This document shows positions 44,890 to 52,221 of a stretch of 64,000 nucleotides of DNA, piece after piece. Numbering within the stretch: the stretch's first letter is position 1; each line of letters opens with the position of its first letter. Source of the DNA: Bacteroidota bacterium (GTDB taxonomy: Bacteria; Bacteroidota; Bacteroidia; 2-12-FULL-35-15). The translations under genes were made by a program, and so were the position numbers. The notes under the pieces are model-generated. The model was not told the DNA's origin. It made no database searches and saw nothing but the letters and a program-made list of their open reading frames with translations. The stretch lies in assembly GCA_025963715.1 (NCBI GenBank), contig JAOQAG010000048.1:69553-133552 (forward strand), written 5' to 3'.

Positions 44890-45303
44890 TTATGCTAACA
44901 AATGCACGTTGTATTTTGCTGCCATTTTTTGCAATTGTTCGGAAGGAATATTATGAATATTTCCGCCTCCGTGACGGTTTTCAACGGTCACTACAAAAAT
45001 GCGGTAATTGTATGTTGCCGCTAATTTAAAATACGGTTCCATTTCCCACTCAATGGTGAAGGTATTGTCTACAAAAATTTTCGCACTGTTTTTTTTCATT
45101 CCTTCTTCCGTTTGTAATTCGCATTGCTTATACGCCAGGTGATTTTTATAAGGATCAAAATCGTATGCGCCGGTTACAGGATCTGTAAAATAACTATCAA
45201 TCGACAATACAGGATAGGTTCCATGCTCCGATAAAACCGCCGCAAGTGTGGATTTTCCGCTGCCGGGTAAGCCGCGTAAGAGGATGAGGGAATGTTGTTC
45301 CAT
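44890..45303 (-). CDS. AAA/P-loop kinase-like ATPase (AAA_33 type)
   Basis: A 137-residue P-loop protein. Walker A is LLRGLPGSGKSTLA at about 7-20, SIDSYFTD resembles the Asp that follows in polynucleotide-kinase/zeta-toxin-like folds, and KIFVDNTFTIEWEMEPYFKLA with VVTVEN is typical of the N4BP2-like AAA_33 group. The protein probably binds ATP and phosphorylates a small molecule or nucleic acid end; the substrate is unknown. Start is at ATG 45303; an upstream in-frame ATG (45315) adds MYNL only. No antitoxin-like partner is visible, so a toxin-antitoxin role is not supported. Confidence 0.72.
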   Translation of the reverse strand: MEQHSLILLRGLPGSGKSTLAAVLSEHGTYPVLSIDSYFTDPVTGAYDFDPYKNHLAYKQCELQTEEGMKKNSAKIFVDNTFTIEWEMEPYFKLAATYNYRIFVVTVENRHGGGNIHNIPSEQLQKMAAKYNVHLLA

Positions 45304-45345
45304 TAAGTTATACAAATTACTGGTTACGAATTACTGTTTACAAAC

Positions 45346-45640
45346 TACGAATGAATACAAATATACAAATCAGTAGATAACAGGCAGAAGGGAAAAAGTA
45401 GACAATGAAAAGAAGTAGACAGTAAAAAAAGTAGACAATAGACAACAAATAAACAAGTAAAGTAGGCAACAGGCAGTAGACAATAGGCAAAAGGAAAAAA
45501 GTAGACAATAAAAAAAGTAGACAATAGACAAGAAATAAACAAGTAAAGTAGGCAACAGGCAGTAGACAATAGGCAAAAGGAAAAAAGGAAACAATAAAAA
45601 AGTAAACAATAAACAACAAATATGCATTGCTAATACACAG
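45346..45640. repeat. AGTAGACAATAGACAA low-complexity tandem repeat (family J)
   Basis: An 86-bp unit beginning CAATAGACAACAAATAAAC is repeated at 45436 and 45522, with degenerate half units on both sides. The unit itself is built of GTAGACAATA-, AATAAACAAGTAAAG- and GGCAACAGGCAGTAG-like words. The reverse complement of the word recurs at 50318-50340. Long reverse-strand frames here are artefacts of the repeat. Confidence 0.65.
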
Positions 45641-45770
45641 CAAACCAATGAACTAGTGAGCCAATAAACCAATGAACAAAATAAGATGCAACTAAATAAA
45701 ACCTTTCTACATCTTATTTTAGAATCTTATTTTCCCTTCCTGCGGAAAGGGGAACAGGGCTGAGGTTTTA

Positions 45771-45810
45771 CACGTAGATTCGTAATATTCGCCCTGTTCG
45801 TTATCCGTAC
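45771..45810. repeat. Dispersed repeat F, copy 2
   Basis: CACGTAGATTCGTAATATTC followed by GCCCTGTTCGTTATCCGTAC, 13 bases before ATG 45824, so here the repeat makes up the immediate leader. Confidence 0.6.
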
Positions 45811-45823
45811 AAAATAAACCGGC

Positions 45824-47578
45824 ATGAAAAAAATAAATACACTTATCGCAATTGTGTTGTTAACCATTACAGGCAGCACTATAAATGCACAAAATTTTGA
45901 TTGGGTAGTTACACTTGGTGGAACAGATTCCGACGATGGAACAGATCTGGTAGTGGACGGTGCCGGGAATGTATATTCCATAGGTATGTTTGAAGGAACA
46001 GCAGATTTTGATCCGGGTCCCGGTTCGGTTACGTATACAGCCGTTGGCAGTGTAGGACAGCGCGATATTTTTATTTCGAAGCTGGATGCTTCCGGAAATT
46101 TTGTATGGGCAAAAGCCATTCCTTCCCGCTCGGCAAATACGTATAGCTTTCGCCCCGGCATTGCGCTGGATGCTTCGGGAAATGTAATTGTCACAGGACT
46201 TTTCCAGGGCAGTGTCGATTTTAATCCGGGTGCCGGAACATTTAACATGAGCTCCACAGGTGTGGGTGATATGTTCATATGCAAATTCGATAATGCCGGA
46301 AACTTCACCTGGGCAAAACAAATCGGCGGTGTCAGCTGGCAGATCCCTTCATCCTTAAAAACCGATCCGAACGGAAATATCTATGTTTCCGGCTATTTTG
46401 AAGGAACTACCGATTTTGATCCTGCTGCAGGTACATTTCCATTGAGCAGCGCTTCCAATTCAAGTCTTGCCGGTTTTGTTGCAAAATATGATGCTTCCGG
46501 CGTATTCGGTTGGGCAAAACAATTTGGAGGTACCGGTTCCTGGGATGATTGTGCAGCGCTTGCATTGGATGGAGCCGGAAATATATACGTAACCGGCGGT
46601 TTTGATGGTACAGAAGATTTTGACCCGGGTGCAGGAACATTGATGTTAACCTCCACCAGCAGCAGCACCCAGGGCTTTGTTATGAAGCTCGATAATTCCG
46701 GGAATTTACTTTGGGCGAAAGCAACAAGCGGTACCGGGAGTAATTTCGCCCGTGGAAACGGTATTGTAGCAGATCTTTCCGGCGTTTATTACACGGGAAG
46801 CTTTTCCGGCCTTGTGGATCTTGATCCGGGCACGGGCACGTACGCCGTTACAGGCAGTACTTCCAATGCGCAAATTTTTGTGAGTAAGCTGGATGCTACC
46901 GGCAATTTTGTATGGGGCGACGCCTTAACCGGTGATGGCGGACCAAACGAAGGTTCTGGTATTGCCATAGATGCGGGTGGTAATGTATATATTACCGGGT
47001 ATTTTAACAGGACCGTTGATTTTGATCCCGGTGCAGCAACATACAATGTTACTACGATGATGCCCGGTTATACCGAAGCATTCATCAATAAATTTGATCC
47101 TGCCGGAAACTTCGTATGGATGAAGGGGTTTTCAAATGGTAATATTTATGGGAAAGAAATGGTGGTGGATGCCGACGGAAATATATATGTAACAGGGCAG
47201 CTGAATGGTGCATGGGCGGTGGATTTTGATCCGGGCACGGGCGTATACCCGGTTACATCCGCAGGCTGGACAGATTCCTATATCTGTAAATTAAAAGCAA
47301 CTTCAACGGCAGGTATTGATGAGCAAAATAAAAGCAATGATGTATTTGCAGCCTATCCTAATCCGGCTTCCGCGATGTTAATGATCCGTAAAAACGGAAA
47401 TGGAAAATCGATTGTGAAATTATATTCGGTGTTGGGTGAGCTTGTGAAAACGCTTGATCTGGAAGATGATCAGCAGCTTGTGGATGTTTCGGCGCTTGCA
47501 CCGGGGATGTATTTTTTATACATGGAAAACCAAACGGATAAAAAAGTGGGTGTTCAGAAAATTCAAATCATGCATTAA
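45824..47578 (+). CDS. T9SS-secreted SBBP beta-propeller protein
   Basis: 584 residues with a signal peptide (about 1-23, ending NAQ). The body is about eight SBBP repeats of ~55 residues, each of the form D..GNVYVTGxFxGTxDFDPGAG, ending with a KLDASGNFVWAK strand (e.g. VDGAGNVYSIGMFEGTADFDPG). The C-terminal ~75 residues (AAYPNPASAMLMI..LGELVKTL..LAPGMYFLYM) are a T9SS type A sorting domain. Expected outside the cell, surface-bound or released; no enzyme motif is present. The DFDPG loops (Asp-rich) probably bind Ca2+. No operon partner. Confidence 0.88.
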   Translation: MKKINTLIAIVLLTITGSTINAQNFDWVVTLGGTDSDDGTDLVVDGAGNVYSIGMFEGTADFDPGPGSVTYTAVGSVGQRDIFISKLDASGNFVWAKAIPSRSANTYSFRPGIALDASGNVIVTGLFQGSVDFNPGAGTFNMSSTGVGDMFICKFDNAGNFTWAKQIGGVSWQIPSSLKTDPNGNIYVSGYFEGTTDFDPAAGTFPLSSASNSSLAGFVAKYDASGVFGWAKQFGGTGSWDDCAALALDGAGNIYVTGGFDGTEDFDPGAGTLMLTSTSSSTQGFVMKLDNSGNLLWAKATSGTGSNFARGNGIVADLSGVYYTGSFSGLVDLDPGTGTYAVTGSTSNAQIFVSKLDATGNFVWGDALTGDGGPNEGSGIAIDAGGNVYITGYFNRTVDFDPGAATYNVTTMMPGYTEAFINKFDPAGNFVWMKGFSNGNIYGKEMVVDADGNIYVTGQLNGAWAVDFDPGTGVYPVTSAGWTDSYICKLKATSTAGIDEQNKSNDVFAAYPNPASAMLMIRKNGNGKSIVKLYSVLGELVKTLDLEDDQQLVDVSALAPGMYFLYMENQTDKKVGVQKIQIMH

Positions 47579-47662
47579 TACTTAATGAAACCGGAAAGTC
47601 TATACCGAACCTGTTTTTATTTTTTATCAAAAAATGTTTTACAAAAAATGTTTTAATTAACG

Positions 47663-47755
47663 CGTCATTGCGAGGGCTTTTCGCCCGAAGCAATCTCATT
47701 CATGATTTACAAATTGGTGTGAGATTGCTTCGGGCGAAAAGCCCTCGCAATGACG
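47663..47755 (+). repeat. Long-hairpin element C, copy 1 (93 bp)
   Basis: Perfect 36-bp arms at 47663-47698 and 47720-47755 starting CGTCATTGCGAGGGCTTTTC, with a 21-bp loop. A near-identical copy is at 50104-50196. The bases outside the arms (TTAACG on the left, GTTCT(T/C)AAAG on the right) are also the same in both copies, so the repeat is longer than the palindrome. It sits between a convergent gene pair and could terminate both. Confidence 0.85.
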
Positions 47756-47785
47756 TTCTTAAAGTGATCGTTCTTAAAGCGGTTT

Positions 47786-48364
47786 TTATGCATTGGTCAT
47801 GCGCATGGCTTGTACCAGCGATGTTATTTTTGATGCGATCTTTTTTAATTCGGCATAACTGTTTGGTTTTTTTACATACAGGTTAGCACCTTCTTTGTAA
47901 GCATTTTCAACATCTGCACGGGTAGAGGAAGTGGAATACATGACCACCGGAATGTTTTTGAACTGTTGCATTTTTTTGATTTCTTTCAGGCATTCCTGTC
48001 CGTTTTTGCAAGGCATGTTAAGATCCAGGAAAATAATATCCGGCAGGCGGTCTTTTTTTTCAATGATGGTGCTCATCAGCTCCATTCCGTTTTTTGCAGT
48101 GGTTACCACTGCATTTGGAATGGATTCGCTCATAGCTTCCATAAAAAATTCACGGTCGTCGTTGTCATCATCCGCCAGCAGAATATGAATTTCGTCTTCC
48201 TTTTTATTCCTGGTAACAGGTTCTTTTCTTACCTGGTTATTTTTTACAATATCCCAGTAGGTTGTTGTAAATATTTCCAAAACAGGGTGGCGGTATGGAT
48301 GAATGGCTACTTTCATGGCGATGGGGATTTGTACTTTATAAATCAATTTTTGTATATCTGTCAT
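47786..48364 (-). CDS. CheY-like single-domain response regulator
   Basis: A receiver protein of about 192 residues. The receiver domain occupies the C-terminal ~130 residues: HILLADDDNDDREFF (acidic pocket), IIFLDLNMPCKNG with the phospho-accepting Asp, VMYSTSS and VKKPNSY with the conserved Lys. It resembles the Rcp1-type response regulators of Bacteroidota, which have no output domain and pass phosphate to partner proteins. The N-terminal ~60 residues are not a receiver and are poorly conserved. The start is uncertain: ATGs at 48409, 48364 and 48316 are in frame; I chose 48364. A kinase partner is not adjacent, but histidine kinases lie 7-12 kb away. Confidence 0.8.
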   Translation of the reverse strand: MTDIQKLIYKVQIPIAMKVAIHPYRHPVLEIFTTTYWDIVKNNQVRKEPVTRNKKEDEIHILLADDDNDDREFFMEAMSESIPNAVVTTAKNGMELMSTIIEKKDRLPDIIFLDLNMPCKNGQECLKEIKKMQQFKNIPVVMYSTSSTRADVENAYKEGANLYVKKPNSYAELKKIASKITSLVQAMRMTNA

Positions 48365-48439
48365 TTGCTGAAATAAAATTAGAGCGAAATCCAGAGGAAG
48401 CAAAAGCATAGTTTATTTTTTATTCTAAACCCTTTTTTG

Positions 48440-48447
48440 TAAATTTG
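48440..48447 (+). promoter_or_regulatory. Candidate -7 box
   Basis: TAAATTTG matches TAnnTTTG and is 73 bases before ATG 48521. The usual -33 TTG is not clear. Confidence 0.3.
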
Positions 48448-48520
48448 TACCGGTAAATTCATAACTATTTGATTTTCAAGTATAGTTACTTGATTTTGTT
48501 ATGGAAAAACTTCTTAACCC

Positions 48521-50047
48521 ATGGATGAATTAGCGAAATTAATAGGCTCATTAACGAAGGCAGAAAAGCGGTATTTTAAGATGTTCACCTCGCTTCAAAG
48601 TGGGGAAAAAGGATACTTAAAACTTTTTGAAGCGATTGAAAAATCAGATAATTACGACGAAGAAAAGATAAAAAAAATGTTTGCCGGTGAGGATTTTATC
48701 AAACGGCTGCCAGCAGTAAAAAATTATTTATACAACCAGATCTTAAAAAGCCTGCGTATTATTTATTCGGGAAATACTGTAGAATCAGAGCTTCGGGAGA
48801 TGATGGAAGATGTATCCAACCTGTACGAAAAAAGGTTGTATAAACAATGTGCGAAGATCCTCGACAAAGCGAAAGAGCTGGCAAACAAAAATGAATTTTT
48901 TCTCCAGCTGATCGAGATCAATTCCTGGAAAGAACGGATCTTAATTGAGCTGCTCACGCTGGATAAGTACGAAGCCATTATCGACAAGCATTTGGAGGAG
49001 GAGATCGACCTGATCGAATCGCAAAAAAACATTGCACGTTACCGCAGCCTTTACAATAAAATGATTTTGATCAACCGCAAGATCAAAGAAGCGCGCTCGG
49101 AAGAAGAGCTCAAGCAGTTTCAAACCATCATTGAGCATCCGCTTTTAAAATCAATAGATACAGCATATACGTTTGAAGCGAAAAATTATTTTTACCGCAT
49201 TCACCTGATCTATAATCATGCAAAAGGCGACAATGAAGCAAGTTTTGTGATCGCGGATTCGCAGTTGAAATTAATTGAATCGTATCCCGAAAAAATAAAA
49301 GAAAAACCGCAGCTGTATATTACCGCGCTGAACAATGTGTTACTGTGCGAGATCCACATTCATAAGTATGATAATTTTAAGGAAACACTTTTAAAGTTGC
49401 GTAATTTTCCTTTAAAATCGCTAAGTACAGAGGTAGGGCGTTTTGTAACTTCTTATACGTTCGAAATGGTGATGTACCTCGATTCGGGCGAATTCCATAA
49501 GAGCAGCGCCATTCGCGAGGAGATCTCGGAAGGCCTTACCAAATACCACGATAAAATAAATGCAGTGGAAGAGATCACGATGCTGTACAATTTATTTTAT
49601 TCGTATTTCGGTACGGCAGAATATTCGAAAGCGCTGGGCATCATTAACCGGCTTTTAAATGAATATCAAAAAGAATTGCGCTACGATATTCAGTGTGCTG
49701 TGCGTATCCTTAACCTGATCCTGCATTACGAGCTGGGAAATACACGCCTGATCGAATATAACGCGTTTTCCACTTACCGCTTTTTATACAAGAGCAAGCG
49801 CCTGTACAAGCTCGAAAACATTGTACTGAATTTTATCCGTAAGAAAATGCCTTCGATCTATACAGCGAAAGAACAGATAGAAGCATTTAAAGAATTGCGG
49901 CAGGAATTTATTGCCATCTCGGAACATCCTTACGAGAAAAAAGCGTTTGAGTATTTTGATTACATCTCCTGGCTGGATTCAAAGATTGAAAATAAGCCGC
50001 TGGAGGAAATTGTAAAAAAGAAATTTAAGACAGTCGTTAGTAAATAG
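48521..50047 (+). CDS. Conserved all-helical Bacteroidota protein, TPR-like solenoid
   Basis: 508 residues with no signal peptide and no membrane segments. The opening MDELAKLIGSLTKAEKRYFKMF and the long Leu/Glu/Lys-rich helices (about 60-500) look like a degenerate TPR-like solenoid of the kind found in Bacteroidota cytoplasmic proteins of unknown function. No catalytic motif is visible. Its last five residues and stop (TVVSK) are encoded by dispersed repeat H (ACAGTCGTTAGTAAATAG), implying that the repeat reached the end of the gene. Flanked on both sides by C hairpin elements. Confidence 0.75.
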   Translation: MDELAKLIGSLTKAEKRYFKMFTSLQSGEKGYLKLFEAIEKSDNYDEEKIKKMFAGEDFIKRLPAVKNYLYNQILKSLRIIYSGNTVESELREMMEDVSNLYEKRLYKQCAKILDKAKELANKNEFFLQLIEINSWKERILIELLTLDKYEAIIDKHLEEEIDLIESQKNIARYRSLYNKMILINRKIKEARSEEELKQFQTIIEHPLLKSIDTAYTFEAKNYFYRIHLIYNHAKGDNEASFVIADSQLKLIESYPEKIKEKPQLYITALNNVLLCEIHIHKYDNFKETLLKLRNFPLKSLSTEVGRFVTSYTFEMVMYLDSGEFHKSSAIREEISEGLTKYHDKINAVEEITMLYNLFYSYFGTAEYSKALGIINRLLNEYQKELRYDIQCAVRILNLILHYELGNTRLIEYNAFSTYRFLYKSKRLYKLENIVLNFIRKKMPSIYTAKEQIEAFKELRQEFIAISEHPYEKKAFEYFDYISWLDSKIENKPLEEIVKKKFKTVVSK

Positions 50048-50103
50048 TCATTAGTCGTTAGTACTTTGTAATTTGTTGTTATGCGTTATTACTTGGTTTA
50101 ACG

Positions 50104-50196
50104 CGTCATTGCGAGGGCTTTTCGCCCGAAGCAATCTCATTCTTATTTTATCTTCTGGTGTGAGATTGCTTCGGGCGAAAAGCCCTCGGAATGACG
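50104..50196 (+). repeat. Long-hairpin element C, copy 2 (93 bp)
   Basis: Arms 50104-50139 and 50161-50196, loop 21 bp of different sequence from copy 1 except for a shared terminal GGTG. One mismatch in the right arm (CCTCGGAATGACG). Confidence 0.82.
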
Positions 50197-50256
50197 TTCT
50201 CAAAGAAATTTATTTTTATAGTACAAAGTTTTGAATACTCATTTAAAATAATTTTA

Positions 50257-50293
50257 AAAAAAATCCTGATCAAAACTGATCAGGATTTTTTAT
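50257..50293. terminator. Bidirectional intrinsic terminator
   Basis: Stem AAATCCTGATCA / TGATCAGGATTT around a short AAAC loop, with an A run on the left and a T run on the right. It lies between the convergent 48521 and 50386 genes. Confidence 0.75.
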
Positions 50294-50385
50294 TTGCTTT
50301 TGTTTACTTTTTTATTTGTCTATTGTCTACTTTTTTATTTATTCACGTTTTTTAGTCTTGGTACTAAATACCCGATACTAACTAC

Positions 50386-51771
50386 TTACTTGAACGTTAA
50401 CTTTCCTTGCCGGATCAGCTCATTATTTTTATCCGTGATCCTGTAAATGTACATTCCGGATGCCAATCCATTGCGGGCAATGTGCATCTGATCAGTATTG
50501 ATATTGTTGAGCTGCAACACTTCCCGGCCGGTAATATCCATCAGTGTAAAGTTGATGAGCTCCACTTGCGGATCGGCATTTTCGCCCGGGTTAAAACGGA
50601 TCCACAGGTCGTTGTCAACCGGGTTAGGATACAGTGTATAACTGCTGCCATCAGCCATCAGCATCAGTGATTTGTGATTGTTGCTGATCAGCTCTGCAAG
50701 GTAAGGAATGGTATCTGTGCCAACGGTAGTAAATGGTCCGCCAAGAAGCAGGGAGCCGTTGTAATTTGCAGTACCTGCAAAAGGCCCGTTAAGCGTGTAG
50801 CAGGAGTTCCATCCGGTAGTGGTTTTGTATACCATCATTTTGTATACATCGGCACCGCCCACAATGCTTTGATAATGCATGCAGGTGATCATCGAATTAT
50901 CAAAATAACCTATGAACATGGTGCTTACAGTAGTAGCGCCGGTATAGTCGGTGCCCGAACCTGCATCCGTCCAGCTGGTGCCATCCCATTTTGCAAGATG
51001 ATGAACCGAATCTGAACCTGCCAGGTTAAAATCCCCGCCAACATACAATGCCTGTGCGAAATTAAGCATAGTGCTTACCGTAGTTGCGCCGGTGTATTTT
51101 TGCACACCGCCTCCCACATCGCTCCAGCTGTTGCCGTCCCATTTTGCAATGTTGTGTACGGTAACACCACCTGCACTGGTAAATGTACCGCAGGCATACA
51201 GGTCGCCGTTAAATTCTATTAATTTATTTACATTTCCGTTGATCCCTGTTCCCGGCGATACCCATGCTGATCCATTCCATTTAGCGATGTTGCTCAGGCT
51301 GTTGCTTCCGGAGTGATCAAATGTTCCGGCAACATACAAGTCGCCGCCGTATACAATTTGTGTACTTACAGTGGTAGCGCCGGTATATTTTTCGAGGCCG
51401 GAGCCGAAATTTACCCATCTGCTGCCGCTCCAGGTGGTAATGTTGTTACAGCTTGAACTGTCAAAATCGGTAAATGTACCGGTAGCTACCAGGTGACCCA
51501 TATAAAATCCAAGTGATTTTACATCCGTACCCGTGACCATTCCACTTCCCAATGCGTTCCATGTTGATCCATTCCATTTTGCAATCCCCGATCTGGAAAG
51601 GGTTCCTGCCATAGTAAAACTGCCAGCTGCATATATGTTGTTCGACGAATCGGTTACAATTGCTTCTACAGATGAATTGAATGAGGGGCCAATAGTGGCC
51701 CAGTTACTTTGTGCAGATAAAAAACCGGCCATTGACATGAACAGCAGGAGGGAAGTAGCTTTTTTTATCAT
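50386..51771 (-). CDS. T9SS-secreted beta-propeller (Kelch-like/SBBP-type) protein
   Basis: 461 residues with a signal peptide (about 1-20, ending LSAQ). Repeats of ~45 residues of the form NIAKWNGSAWVSPGTGI..LYVAGTF form a propeller; the peptide YTGATTVST occurs three times exactly. The C-terminal ~85 residues (YTLYPNPVDNDLWI..VELINFTLMDITGREV..GLASGMYIYRI) are a T9SS type A sorting domain. Predicted surface or released protein, ligand unknown. Minus-strand gene facing the 48521 gene, sharing its terminator. Confidence 0.85.
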   Translation of the reverse strand: MIKKATSLLLFMSMAGFLSAQSNWATIGPSFNSSVEAIVTDSSNNIYAAGSFTMAGTLSRSGIAKWNGSTWNALGSGMVTGTDVKSLGFYMGHLVATGTFTDFDSSSCNNITTWSGSRWVNFGSGLEKYTGATTVSTQIVYGGDLYVAGTFDHSGSNSLSNIAKWNGSAWVSPGTGINGNVNKLIEFNGDLYACGTFTSAGGVTVHNIAKWDGNSWSDVGGGVQKYTGATTVSTMLNFAQALYVGGDFNLAGSDSVHHLAKWDGTSWTDAGSGTDYTGATTVSTMFIGYFDNSMITCMHYQSIVGGADVYKMMVYKTTTGWNSCYTLNGPFAGTANYNGSLLLGGPFTTVGTDTIPYLAELISNNHKSLMLMADGSSYTLYPNPVDNDLWIRFNPGENADPQVELINFTLMDITGREVLQLNNINTDQMHIARNGLASGMYIYRITDKNNELIRQGKLTFK

Positions 51772-52221
51772 AACGTTTGAATTTAAAGGGTTAGTCTAAA
51801 ATTACTAAGATAAAAAGCGATAAGGAAATTAAATTTCTTTGTTTCTACTAATCCCAAAAGGCAGGAGTAGTGAAATTATATTTGAATAGGGCCTTCTGTT
51901 TAAAAATGTATAAAAACTGTGCCTTAAATTATTTACCGGTTTTTTGAGGAATATTTTCCCAATCCTTACTTAAAGATAATTCAAAATCACGTGTTTGTCA
52001 AATTAATCAAATTAAAAGAAATTCATTTTTATGATATACGGAATTGTTTTGTCATCCGGATTTCCCGTTTTGTATAAAAATTATCTCACAATTCCCCGCT
52101 CCCTGTTTTTGGATTGTGCCCTGATTGCAAGTGAAATCAATGCTTGTGTGGATTGGCATGTGTTTTTTAAATCCTAAAACACAATTATAATTTAATTAAA
52201 AACAATTTAAATTTAGAAAAA
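51772..52221. other. 450-bp divergent intergenic region, nothing recognised
   Basis: Between two divergent T9SS genes. AT-rich with no member of the palindromic repeat families and no gene. It must hold two promoters, but I see no TAnnTTTG box with a proper -33 partner. Confidence 0.4.

Noticed and set aside
44890-45303. Zeta-toxin-like kinase of a toxin-antitoxin pair
   Set aside because: Only a P-loop kinase of AAA_33 type is seen; the convergent 137-residue neighbour is a secreted-type protein and no antitoxin is present.
45338-45672. Three reverse-strand frames of ~75-100 codons (LLSTFFLLPIVYCLL type)
   Set aside because: Direct translations of the 86-bp low-complexity repeat; hydrophobicity is an artefact of its base composition.
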